Source: an uncultured Clostridium sp.
GTDB taxonomy: Bacteria; Bacillota; Clostridia; TANB77; CAG-508
DNA: 22,685 nucleotides
Assembly (NCBI GenBank): GCA_900553695.1
Contig: USEM01000019.1
Coordinates: 1-22,685 of the forward strand
Reading direction: 5' to 3'
The position numbers were made by a program, and so were the translations under genes. The notes under the pieces are model-generated. The model ran no database searches and was not told the DNA's origin. It was given only the letters and a program-made list of their open reading frames with translations. This document shows, piece by piece, positions 8,093 through 16,338 of this stretch (the first letter of the stretch is position 1; every line of letters begins with the position of its first letter).

Positions 8093-8527
8093 TTACTCTT
8101 GTAGGGGTTTTCTACTTTGGTTATTTATATAAGTTTCTAAAATATATACTGCTGATATTGTATCTACGATACTTTTCTTGTTTTTAGGTTTTACTCCTAG
8201 TTCATTCATTGTCCTATGAGCTTGTACCGTTGTCAGTCTCTCATCAACAGTTTCTATTTTTATTTTATTATATTTGCACTTTAACTTATGAATAAATTTC
8301 TTTGTTTTTTCTACTCTTTCTGTCTTTGTTCCATTCATATTAAGTGGCATTCCTACAACAAATATATCTATTTCATATATACTCATTATTTCGTCTAACT
8401 TAGAAAGTAATATTTTATCATTTCCATTTGTTGTAACAGTTTCTAACCCTTGTGCTGTAATACCTAAGGAATCAGTTATTGCAAGGCCTGTTCTTGCATC
8501 TCCATAGTCTATTCCTAGTGTTCTCAT
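8093..8527 (-). CDS. ruvX: RuvX/YqgF family nuclease
   Basis: RuvX is an RNase H-fold enzyme linked to Holliday junction resolution and to 16S rRNA 5'-end processing. The 144-residue length is typical. Conserved parts are LGIDYGDARTGLAITD (first acidic residue), VVGMPLNMNGT, ETVDERLTTVQAH (conserved Glu/Asp) and the C-terminal KKSIVDTISAVYILETY with the last catalytic Asp. It starts one base inside the ireB stop (TAATG), the standard Bacillota pairing of ireB and ruvX, and is followed by yqeG. Confidence 0.95.
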   Translation of the reverse strand: MRTLGIDYGDARTGLAITDSLGITAQGLETVTTNGNDKILLSKLDEIMSIYEIDIFVVGMPLNMNGTKTERVEKTKKFIHKLKCKYNKIKIETVDERLTTVQAHRTMNELGVKPKNKKSIVDTISAVYILETYINNQSRKPLQE

Positions 8528-8781
8528 TAGTCTTCTAGTCCTATGTAGTTTTTAACCATTTTTTCTAAAAGTTCATCTCTTTCAATCATTCTTATTATAT
8601 TTCTAGCTTCCTTATGACTTGTTATATATGTTGGATCTCCTGAAAGTATATATCCTACTATTTGGTTTATTGGGTTATATCCTTTTTCTTCAAGTGCTTG
8701 GTATACTTCTTTTAGAATTTCCTTTGTTTTTAAATTTTTATCCTTTTCTACCTTAAAACTCATTGTCTTATCGCTTATCAT
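8527..8781 (-). CDS. ireB: IreB family regulatory phosphoprotein (UPF0297)
   Basis: The 84-residue protein matches the IreB/DUF965 family across its length (SFKVEKD, VYQALEEKGYNPINQIVGY, LSGDPTYITSHKEARN, RMIERDELLE). In Enterococcus IreB is phosphorylated on N-terminal threonines by the PASTA kinase IreK and affects cephalosporin resistance; here Thr6 and Ser8 are candidate sites. GGAGG lies before ATG 8781, and the stop overlaps the ruvX start. Confidence 0.95.
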   Translation of the reverse strand: MISDKTMSFKVEKDKNLKTKEILKEVYQALEEKGYNPINQIVGYILSGDPTYITSHKEARNIIRMIERDELLEKMVKNYIGLED

Positions 8782-8792
8782 AATTTATCCTC

Positions 8793-9881
8793 CTAAATAC
8801 AATTTATTTCGCTTTCTGCTCTATCAGCTTTATCTATATACTCTTCTAGTTTTTTTGTTACTTCCTCAAGTCCTGTTCCCTTGTAATATGTTCCTAATAC
8901 AAAGTTAACATTTGGTGTAACAATTTCTCCTTTTTTGCCTTTTCTTTCTATATGTATGTTTTCTATTTCTTTTTTGATTTTAGCAACAAATTCTACTGTT
9001 TCTTGCATTTCAACTCCTGAAAAAACAATTGCAAATTTAGGTCCCATGTATCTTACAAATACATACTCTGATGAAATACTTGCTTTTACAGTATTTGCAA
9101 TTTGTACTATTAATTCTGTTCCTATTTTTCTGCCAAAGTTTTCATTAACTTCTTCAATGTTATTTATTGAAAACATACATACTGTACTTTTTCCATATTT
9201 ATCAATTGTCCTTTTTCCTAGACCGTATAAATATTCTGCTGAATTTAATCCTGTAAACTTATCTACTCTATATATATTTTCAATAGTATTTTGATATGAT
9301 ATTGTTTTTAATACTGAAATGATATTTTCCCTTATAACTTCTAAAATTCCTGTATCCATACTATCAAAAGCATGTGGAATATCACTTTCAATAATCCAAT
9401 ATCCAATATATATGTTGTCTATATATAATGGGAAAAACATTGCTGATTTTGCTCTATTCATTTCGCCATCTTGATATGTAAGTTTTTCATTAACACTATT
9501 TACTGTTACATATTTTGGTCTTGCATTTGCTATACTATCTTGAAATAGGGCATTTGTATGTAAGTTTGTCATTGATTCCCATAGTCTTTCATCTACATTT
9601 GATGCTTTTAATATATATTCAGCACCATTAAATACAACAATAGTTGAATATTTTATATTATATTTTTCAATGAGTATATCATTAATTATCTTTATTTTGC
9701 TTTCTGCTGAAGTATCTTTTCCTATTGTGTCCATAAAGTCTTGTAATACTCTTAAATTTGCTATTTTTTCATGAGTGTTACTTAATCCTTTTACCTTTTT
9801 ATATATTGAAAAGTTATATATAATTAAAGATATCACAAGAATAGCTAATACAACTATAACAACTATTAATCCTATGCTCAA
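8793..9881 (-). CDS. Membrane protein with GAF-like region and degenerate GGDEF domain
   Basis: This 362-residue protein starts with one transmembrane helix (about residues 3-24), then a short coiled segment, a region resembling a GAF sensor (about 45-190) and a C-terminal diguanylate-cyclase fold. The GGDEF signature is MGPKF at residues 279-283, in the expected context (VFVRYMGPKFAIVF), so the metal-binding acidic residues are lost and cyclase activity is unlikely. It could instead bind GTP or a partner. The start is TTG 9881 with GAGGTG eight bases upstream. It lies between the CpaE-like gene and ireB, so it may act with the CpaE-like protein at the membrane. Assignment of the GAF-like part is weak. 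Confidence 0.8.
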   Translation of the reverse strand: MSIGLIVVIVVLAILVISLIIYNFSIYKKVKGLSNTHEKIANLRVLQDFMDTIGKDTSAESKIKIINDILIEKYNIKYSTIVVFNGAEYILKASNVDERLWESMTNLHTNALFQDSIANARPKYVTVNSVNEKLTYQDGEMNRAKSAMFFPLYIDNIYIGYWIIESDIPHAFDSMDTGILEVIRENIISVLKTISYQNTIENIYRVDKFTGLNSAEYLYGLGKRTIDKYGKSTVCMFSINNIEEVNENFGRKIGTELIVQIANTVKASISSEYVFVRYMGPKFAIVFSGVEMQETVEFVAKIKKEIENIHIERKGKKGEIVTPNVNFVLGTYYKGTGLEEVTKKLEEYIDKADRAESEINCI

Positions 9882-9897
9882 AACTTTTCACCTCTAC

Positions 9898-12352
9898 TTA
9901 GTAATTTCTTTTCATTTTATCTAATGTGCTATTTACTTCACTTGAAAATGGATCTCTGCCCATCCCTGTTGGAGAATATGTTTGTCTACCTATAAGTGGA
10001 TAAACCATACTTGCAACTTCTCTTAAAGATTGCATAAATTGTTTTGTATATCCGTTTAATGATATTGAGCAATTAACAAGTGAATCTAAATACTTTACAT
10101 AATTTTGCGTTTCAAATGGTATCTCGCAATATCTTATATTGTCTTTGTTAAACAATTCTGTCATATATGACATATTAGGTGCATTATAACATGACATTCC
10201 ACCAATTAAAGTCTTTATACTTAAGCTTCTAACCTTTTCAGATTTATTAATTATTATTTTTAACTTTTCTGGTTGTAAAATATCCTTAGATTTTAAATTT
10301 CTTAAAAACGCTGTTAATGGTTGTATTGTTAGTACATCCATTGATTGTACTAAGTATATTTCCTGTACTTTTGCAAAGATTTCTGGATCAGTATCAAAGT
10401 CTGTATCAATTAATATGGCTGAATATCCTTTAACTAATGTTGAAAGAATTGCATCTATATTATATGGCTTTTCTTCACCAGGCATTTCTGTATATACGGT
10501 TAAATTCTTCTTTATTTTTAAACCTTCAGTTGCCCCTCTCTCTAGTCCAGACATACACTGCTTTGCAATATTTCTTAAGTTTTCCTCATTATTTGTGTAT
10601 ATATAATATGCATTTTTTGTTTTTGTCATATCTAAAATTGCTGTATTAATTCCAATTGAAGCAAGCATTTCTGCTGTATTGTTCACCACAAACGATGTTC
10701 CATTTTTTGTTGTTCCAACAAATGCAACAATTTTCTTATCACCTGTAAGTAATGTATTGAAATTTGAATTTACATTTGCATAACTAGCTTTTTCTGGATA
10801 ATTATATTGTGGAACTTGATTTGCTACTGTTTGAATTGGTCTTTGTATTGTTTGAGTTTGATTTGTAGATATATTTTGAGTTACAGGTACTGTATGCTCT
10901 TTCGTTTCTTGATTAGTACTCATATCAAACAAGTCATCATGTTCTACATCTTCTTTATTTGAAGAATCATTTGAATCTAAATTAAACAAATCCACTTCAG
11001 TTTCATTGTTTTCTTTTTTCTCTTCGTCATTATCTAAATTAAATAGATCTACTTCCTCTTGTGGTTCATCATCTTCTGCTGTCATGTCGAATAAATCAAC
11101 ATCTTGAGTTTTGTTACTTGTTTTTTCTTCATTTTCTTCCGGAACAGGATTTTTCCTTGGTCTTCCTCTTCCTCTTTTTGGTTTTTGTTCCTGTTCTTCA
11201 GTTGGAATAGGATTTTTTCTTGGTCTTCCTCTTCCTCTTTTTGGTTCTTCAGGTGCTTCTATATTTTCTTCAATTTCTATTTTTTCTGGTTGTGGTTCTT
11301 CTGGAATTTCTATCTCATTTAAAGTTTCATCTTTTACATCAATTGTATTCTCTATTTTTATTTGTGGTTTTTCTTCAGCTTCAATAGGTTTTATAATTGG
11401 TCTTGAATTATTAAGTAAGCTTCCATCTAACATTATTCCTTGATCAATTTTAGGCTTTTTAACATCTGGAATAACTATTTTTTGCACATTACCGAGTATT
11501 CATGCTTGTTGGAATCACAACTTGTTTTATTGTTTTAGGTTTTAGAAGTTCTGATAAAACATCATCTTCTTCCTTTTCCTCTGGTTCATCTTGTATGTTT
11601 CTAATTTTATCCTTGTAACTTTGTGTTTTTAATTTTGCATTAAAGTCTTGTTGTAGACCACCACCTATAGCTAATTGTTGGTATTTAGGTGATCTTGCTT
11701 CCAGTACTGCTTTTACATTCATTGGAAGATATTTTATAATAATTCTTAATTGATTATCCGTATATTGAGAAACAATATTATTAAAGCTATCTACATATTT
11801 ATCTTCATTTTTTCCAAGTCTTGCATAATGTGCTCTTATATTTTCAACTTCTGCTTCGCTAACAGTGTTTTCACTTTCAACTTCGCCTAAATCACTTTCT
11901 TGTATATTGTAATACCTTTTTGCTCCTTCTTTATCTCTTGGGCTATTTATCAATCTGCAAACTTCGTCAATAGTTCTATCTTGACCTATAATTGCGTTAT
12001 ATATATCTTCTTTGTACACTTTAACAATCATTTCATCTGTTAATTTTCTTCTATCTGCACAAATTAAAATTATATCAATTGCACTATTTCCACCATTCTT
12101 TATTTCCTGGCTAATGTTACTATACTTTTCAAATAAAAATTTATCAATTGAGTCATAGTTATTATTTGCAAATGGTTCCAAGTCTTCACTTATTACAATT
12201 CTACTATAACTTTTATCTTTTTGTAATTCTCTTAAAATTGCATTAAAATAATATACATTTTTGTAAGATAATATTTCTTTATATTCTTTTTGATATTTGG
12301 TTGCAATCGCTTCAGAAACATTATCGTTATTTACTGCAAATAAGACCTTCAT
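9898..12352 (-). CDS. CpaE/TadZ-like protein with AT-hooks, made by +1 frameshift at CGG
   Basis: Codons 12352-11495, skip C 11494, then GGT at 11493-11491 and on to 9898 give about 817 residues. Residues 1-140 look like a receiver-type alpha/beta domain. A helical region follows, and VVIP motifs flank the joint (QVVIPTSMNT, then GNVQKIVIPD). Next come two AT-hook-like GRGRPRKNP motifs (near 374 and 395), four DLFxx repeats in an acidic stretch (near 419, 435, 454 and 473) and a MinD/ParA-type domain from about 540. Its P-loop is GTTKNGTS, lacking both usual lysines, while the Walker B-like AILIDTDF is kept. Receiver plus atypical MinD is the CpaE/TadZ plan, used to position pilus or secretion machinery. 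The second frame alone would need GTG 11487, which has no ribosome site. Confidence 0.83.
11146..11246 (-). repeat. In-frame direct repeat encoding twin AT-hook motifs
   Basis: Two nearly identical 38-base copies (11146-11183 and 11209-11246) lie 63 bases, exactly 21 codons, apart. Each encodes KRGRGRPRKNP, an AT-hook core (GRP flanked by basic residues). The unit looks like a recent in-frame duplication. Confidence 0.85.
11492..11494 (-). other. CGG +1 recoding site in the CpaE-like gene
   Basis: The first frame reads ATG AAT ACT CGG TAA, so the stop follows CGG immediately. Skipping the C gives ACT GGT AAT GTG CAA, which continues into the MinD-like half. Confidence 0.85.
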
Positions 12353-12356
12353 ATGT

Positions 12357-12761
12357 TTAACCCCTCCAACCTATTACTACGAGTGCATAAATAAATGGCA
12401 ATACTTGGCAAATTAATAAAATTGTAACAAACACAATTACTGTGCTAAATCCTCTGTGTTTATAGTCTAATCTTCTTGTTCCAAGAACATATTGGAATAG
12501 CAATCCAACTACAATTCCTATAAAACAGAACGGAATACTATATGGTTGTACAATTTCTTCTATAATGAATCCCGCTAGCCAATAAGCATCTGAGCCATAT
12601 TTTTCAGTATACTCCTCTCTTTTTACCTCCATTTTGCTTTTCATTTCTTCTACATCATTTTTATTATTATTTTCAAGTGTATTTACTTCTGTTCCAAATA
12701 CAACTGTTCCAATTGATAATATACATAGAATTATTAATATTACTGCAATCGTTTTTTTCAT
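12357..12761 (-). CDS. Small membrane protein upstream of the CpaE-like gene
   Basis: The 134-residue protein is of unknown function. It has a signal peptide or first membrane helix (about residues 4-22), an extracytoplasmic charged segment of about 40 residues rich in Glu, Lys and Asn, and two further hydrophobic helices (about 74-92 and 107-128). It is the first gene after a consensus promoter (12801-12829). Its 3' end carries GGAGGGG, which serves as the ribosome site of the CpaE-like gene five bases on, so the two proteins are probably made together; it may be the membrane partner of that protein. Confidence 0.8.
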   Translation of the reverse strand: MKKTIAVILIILCILSIGTVVFGTEVNTLENNNKNDVEEMKSKMEVKREEYTEKYGSDAYWLAGFIIEEIVQPYSIPFCFIGIVVGLLFQYVLGTRRLDYKHRGFSTVIVFVTILLICQVLPFIYALVVIGWRG

Positions 12762-12800
12762 TTTATACCTCCATTAAAACTTACTTTTCTCACTTATATT

Positions 12801-12829
12801 ATCATACAATATTCTGGAAAAAATAGCAA
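12801..12829 (-). promoter_or_regulatory. Promoter of the CpaE-like / ireB / ppa / uppP run
   Basis: TTGCTA (12824-12829), a 17-base spacer and TATGAT (12801-12806) lie on the minus strand 40 bases upstream of ATG 12761. No strong terminator is visible from here to the uppP stop. Confidence 0.68.
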
Positions 12830-12872
12830 GTTTATTTGAATATTTTTTTATTTTTTTAATGATTATTTCCTT

Positions 12873-12907
12873 AAAAATCAGGATTTAAAGTTTAAATCCT
12901 GATTTTT
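12873..12907 (-). terminator. Strong terminator after the pilin-like gene
   Basis: Perfect 17-base arms (12873-12889 and 12891-12907) form a long hairpin, with A/T ends giving a T-run on either strand. It lies 9 bases after the stop of the pilin-like gene and insulates it from the operon downstream. The remainder of 12762-12915 holds the promoter at 12801-12829. Confidence 0.85.
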
Positions 12908-12915
12908 TATTTTTA

Positions 12916-14193
12916 TTAACTATCATGTTGTATTATTTTATTATGTGCACAGCATGAATGTGAAGTTGTTTTTCCATGTGAGCATGTTGTTCTATATGTT
13001 TTACTACCATTGCAAGCTGTACAAGTTACTTGATATGTATGTGCTTTAACTATTCCATGTGCTGAACAGCCTGTTCCTCCTGTTCCACTACAACTTCTAC
13101 ATGAACGATGAGAGAAGGAAAAATCAGCTGGACGATCATCCCAGCATTCCAAGTAAGGACCAGCACTGGCTCCACAATTATTGCAAACATACTTTACAGC
13201 TCTTCTATATACACCACACTCGGAACAGACATATGATCCTCCAATGTATTCAAGTGTCTCCCTTGATGTACATCTGCCCGTTCCAGAACAACTCGTACAT
13301 GCAGTTCCACCTGCACAGTTTTTTGTTAATTTTCCTGTTCCTGAGCAAGTTGTGCAGTTGGCCAAAGTTGATTCATTACATATATTAGTTCCTGTGCCTG
13401 GACAATAGGTTCTAGTTCTTTTTTTCTCACTTCTTGCAGTTGTTGTTCCATCACTTGCTGTTACATACCAGTAATAATCTGTATATTGTGTAAGGTTTGT
13501 AGCATTTAATGTTACTTCTCTGTTAGAAACCACATCACTTTTTAATTCTTGTTCAGTGTATGTTCCATTTTCATTTAAACTTGTATACAACTTATAACTA
13601 ATATTTTCACCCTCTGCATCTGTGGCTTTTGCAGAAATCGTTAATGTATTTGTTGTTTTTGATTTTAAAGTACTTGTTACTATTGTTGGAGTATTATTTT
13701 CTAGCATTTTCACTTTTCCTGTTTTTTTCTTTTCCGCAATTTCATCTTTTGCTATAATAATATATGTATATTCTTGTCCTGGTGTTAGTCCTGTAATATC
13801 CCAAGATACAGTTTCACCACTTTTTGTTTCATAAGATGTATCATCTATTTTTAGTTCATAAGTTAAAGATGTTGAATTTTTGCTTGAGCCACTTGCACTT
13901 ATTGTAAATGATGTATAAGATTTATTGTTTATTTTAACAGTATATTTGATTGAGTTTTCAGGTTTTGTTGGTGATTTACTTCCTTTACCACTGCGTATGT
14001 CTTCAATCACTTCTTTTTCCAATTCCGTAGCATTTTTTGTTTGGTTGTTTGCCCTTTTTACTACATTCTTGGCTCTTTTAGTAACTGCATTTTTTTGTAT
14101 TGCAAAAACACTTATTCCCATTAAAATAAGTAAAAGAATTACTGTTATTATTAGTGATATTAGAGTTATTCCTTTGTTTTTTTTCATATTCAT
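12916..14193 (-). CDS. Pilin-like secreted protein with Fn3-like domains and DnaJ-type Cys-rich tail
   Basis: The 425-residue protein begins with a type IV pilin-like leader: basic MNMKKNKG, then ITLISLIITVILLLILMG, the pattern cut and methylated by prepilin peptidase although Glu5 is replaced. Two fibronectin III-like domains follow (about residues 80-165 and 168-262; LTPGQEYTYIIIAKD is typical). The last 160 residues hold 21 cysteines, including CxxCxGxG units (CTTCSGTG, CTSCSGTG, CRSCSGTG, CTACNGS) like the DnaJ zinc-binding domain, plus CSEC and CNNC pairs and a His-rich end. Such a domain is normally cytoplasmic, so an exported copy is unusual. It has its own terminator and lies between the glycosyltransferase and the CpaE-like operon, which suggests a surface-appendage link. 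Confidence 0.8.
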   Translation of the reverse strand: MNMKKNKGITLISLIITVILLLILMGISVFAIQKNAVTKRAKNVVKRANNQTKNATELEKEVIEDIRSGKGSKSPTKPENSIKYTVKINNKSYTSFTISASGSSKNSTSLTYELKIDDTSYETKSGETVSWDITGLTPGQEYTYIIIAKDEIAEKKKTGKVKMLENNTPTIVTSTLKSKTTNTLTISAKATDAEGENISYKLYTSLNENGTYTEQELKSDVVSNREVTLNATNLTQYTDYYWYVTASDGTTTARSEKKRTRTYCPGTGTNICNESTLANCTTCSGTGKLTKNCAGGTACTSCSGTGRCTSRETLEYIGGSYVCSECGVYRRAVKYVCNNCGASAGPYLECWDDRPADFSFSHRSCRSCSGTGGTGCSAHGIVKAHTYQVTCTACNGSKTYRTTCSHGKTTSHSCCAHNKIIQHDS

Positions 14194-14227
14194 CCTCTCC
14201 CTATTTGTATGTAATTACATTTTACAC

Positions 14228-14267
14228 AAAAAAATTACAAATTGCAATAAGTTTTGCAATTTGTAAT
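14228..14267 (-). terminator. Terminator after the glycosyltransferase
   Basis: Perfect 14-base arms (14234-14247 and 14254-14267) with a 6-base loop are followed on the minus strand by seven Ts (14228-14234). This is a classical intrinsic terminator 13 bases after the stop at 14281. Confidence 0.9.
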
Positions 14268-14280
14268 ATAATTGTAATAT

Positions 14281-15501
14281 TTAGCTTTTTACTTTTATAT
14301 CTCTTACGTGGTCTATTTTTTCCCATGTTGTATTTGGTTTTATTAATGCTTTTATATTAATTAGTATCCATGAACCTAAAAATAATGGATAACATAGTAA
14401 TCCCTTAAGCATTGGTTTTATTGGTCTTTTATCTAATATTAATACAAATAATGCTGTTAGTGGTGGCATTATAAATGTTGCTAGTAAGTATTTTGCATAG
14501 TTCCAAATTAAACCAGCTAATGTCATTCCATCACCAAGGTATATAATTAAGTTTATTACTAGTATTGCAAGTGTTACTATTAGAATTGGCATACCCATAA
14601 GGTATAATAATCCATCAACATTCATCATTTTTCTGTTTCTTACAACACCTGCTGCTAAGTCTTTTATGTAATATTTAAAGCATTGTAAATGTCCTACAGA
14701 CCATCTTGTTCTTTGTGTCCAAGATTGTTTGAATCCTAGTGGTTGTTCATCATATACTTTTGCATCTGTTGCCCAACCTAATTTTCTTCCTTTTGCAATA
14801 TTTATTAAAGAAAATTCTATATCCTCTGTTAATGTTTTTGTATTCCAGCCTTCTGCTTTTATTAAATCATATTTTACCATGAAGCCTGTTCCATTTAATA
14901 ATGGAGATAAACCAATGTTATATCTTGCTAAATGATAAAATCTGTGCATTGTCCAATAGAATAGTGCATATCCTGCTGTAACCCAAGTATCATCTGGGTT
15001 TTTGATATCTCTATATCCTTGAACTACTTCTTCGCCTTGGCAAAGTTTTTTATTCATTGCATTCATAAATTCTTTATCAACAACGTTATCTGCATCAAAA
15101 ACGCATAATGCATCATATTCAGCATTTTGTTCTTGCATTTTTCTTAAGAACCATTGCATTGCATAACCTTTTGTTTTATGCTCTGGGTCATTTCTTTCAT
15201 ATACTATTGCACCTGCATCTTTTGCAATTTCTGCTGTTCTATCTGTACAGTTATCTGCAATAACGTATATATCCAATAGTTCTTTTGGATAGTTTTGTTC
15301 TTTTAAGCTTTCTATTAGGTTTCTAACAACCTTTTCCTCATTATGTGCAGGTATTATTGCCATGAATTTATGTTGTTTGTTAATTAGTAATGGTTTTTCT
15401 TTGAATTTTATTAATGCACAAACACTTATTGCTATGTTATATAGCCAAAATATTGTTATAATACCTACAAGTGCTTGTTGTAATATATACAAATAATCCA
15501 T
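14281..15501 (-). CDS. Membrane-bound processive family 2 glycosyltransferase
   Basis: This 406-residue enzyme has an N-terminal membrane helix (about residues 5-30), a GT-A catalytic domain and three to four C-terminal membrane helices. Motifs of the cellulose/hyaluronan/poly-GlcNAc synthase type are visible: FMAIIPAHNEE, FDADN (metal-binding DxD), TEDIEF (catalytic base) and QRTRW (the Q-x-x-R-W product-binding motif). It would polymerise a sugar nucleotide into an exopolysaccharide or wall glycan at the inner membrane face; the sugar is not predictable. It starts 12 bases after the ssb stop with AGGAG, and ends at a strong terminator. Confidence 0.92.
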   Translation of the reverse strand: MDYLYILQQALVGIITIFWLYNIAISVCALIKFKEKPLLINKQHKFMAIIPAHNEEKVVRNLIESLKEQNYPKELLDIYVIADNCTDRTAEIAKDAGAIVYERNDPEHKTKGYAMQWFLRKMQEQNAEYDALCVFDADNVVDKEFMNAMNKKLCQGEEVVQGYRDIKNPDDTWVTAGYALFYWTMHRFYHLARYNIGLSPLLNGTGFMVKYDLIKAEGWNTKTLTEDIEFSLINIAKGRKLGWATDAKVYDEQPLGFKQSWTQRTRWSVGHLQCFKYYIKDLAAGVVRNRKMMNVDGLLYLMGMPILIVTLAILVINLIIYLGDGMTLAGLIWNYAKYLLATFIMPPLTALFVLILDKRPIKPMLKGLLCYPLFLGSWILINIKALIKPNTTWEKIDHVRDIKVKS

Positions 15502-15513
15502 TTTTTTACTCCT

Positions 15514-16194
15514 TTACATTGCTTCTTCTGTAGTTGCTGTTTCTTCTATATTATTAGGTTCGTCTTCTTTATTTACGAATTCTAAGCTACTTATTGATAC
15601 CTCATATGCTGTTCTTTGTTCAACTGTTCCATCTTCATGTTTTTTCTCATATGGTCTTGATTGAACTCTACCAACTAATCTTAACTCTGTTCCAATTTGC
15701 ATATTTTCGCAGAATCTAGCATTTCTTCCCCATGTAATACATGGTATGTAATCTGATTTATTATATGCTCTATTTACTGCAACTAATATATCAGCTATTT
15801 CTCTACCGAATGGTGTTTTTCTGTAGATTGGTTTTCTACAAATATGTCCTACTAATTGTACTTCGTTAGGTACTTTAATTTCTTCGTCTTCTCCTTTTTC
15901 TCTAATTTCTTTTACGAAAACTGTTAATATTAATCTGCTCTTTGAGTCTTCATATGTATTGTAAGATCTGAATTGTCCTTCAATTACTACTTGTTTTCCT
16001 AGGCTTAAATCAAAGTTAGCGATTAATCTTTCAGATATTGTAATTGGTATAATATCTGATATTCCACTTAAACGTGGTATTTCCAAATCAAAGTTAAAGA
16101 AACTTTCTCCATAAATTTCGTGACTAAATTTTTTCTCACTTGTGATTTTACCAACTAACATAATATAGTTGTTTTGTGAATAATTTGTAACCAA
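15514..16194 (-). CDS. Tandem OB-fold single-stranded DNA-binding protein
   Basis: This 226-residue protein has two OB-fold SSB-like domains (about residues 8-95 and 107-210). The second is closest to classical SSB: EVQLVGHICRKPIYR, an ADILVAVNRAY strand, CITWGRNARF and ELRLVGRVQSR. The C-terminus is acidic but ends TTEEAM and lacks the DIPF tip that recruits partners in standard SSB, so it may be a specialised paralogue. The start is TTG 16194 with GGAGG upstream. It has its own promoter (16272-16300) and a structured leader, and shares a transcript with the glycosyltransferase; that pairing has no obvious functional logic. Confidence 0.88.
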   Translation of the reverse strand: MVTNYSQNNYIMLVGKITSEKKFSHEIYGESFFNFDLEIPRLSGISDIIPITISERLIANFDLSLGKQVVIEGQFRSYNTYEDSKSRLILTVFVKEIREKGEDEEIKVPNEVQLVGHICRKPIYRKTPFGREIADILVAVNRAYNKSDYIPCITWGRNARFCENMQIGTELRLVGRVQSRPYEKKHEDGTVEQRTAYEVSISSLEFVNKEDEPNNIEETATTEEAM

Positions 16195-16200
16195 TTTTAT

Positions 16201-16262
16201 TTCCTCCTTTTTTTCGTCTAAAAAGCAGTTTTATTATAGACTTTTAGACTAGTCGAATCCCG
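16201..16262 (-). promoter_or_regulatory. Structured 5' leader of the ssb gene
   Basis: Between promoter and start, the minus-strand leader can form a small GTCG/CGAC hairpin, a GACTAGTC palindrome and an 8-base stem (GTCTAAAA with TTTTAGAC) ending just before the GGAGG ribosome site. This could regulate translation, for example by the protein itself, but that is inference. Confidence 0.4.
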
Positions 16263-16271
16263 ACAATTTTA

Positions 16272-16300
16272 ATTATACTACGTTTTTTTGGTTTTGTCTA
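16272..16300 (-). promoter_or_regulatory. Promoter of ssb and the glycosyltransferase
   Basis: TAGACA (16295-16300), a 17-base spacer and perfect TATAAT (16272-16277) lie on the minus strand after the greA stop, about 78 bases before the ssb start. Confidence 0.75.
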
Positions 16301-16338
16301 CATAAAATGGTAAAATTATGTTAATTTTCTACTTCTTC

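Noticed and set aside
8085..8107. Hairpin CCCCTACA / TGTAGGGG at the end of ruvX as a terminator
   Set aside because: On the minus strand no T-run follows it, and the genes on both sides are close and co-directional. A T-run follows only on the plus strand, where I see no gene.
11485..11487. GTG 11487 as an independent start of the MinD-like protein
   Set aside because: There is no ribosome binding site upstream, while most genes in the window have a clear one, and the +1 frame from the upstream ORF runs straight through it.
16301..16338. ACATAA / TTATGT inverted repeat after greA as a terminator
   Set aside because: The stem is short and imperfect, and no T-run follows on the minus strand; it lies just upstream of the ssb -35 box and could at most be a regulatory site.
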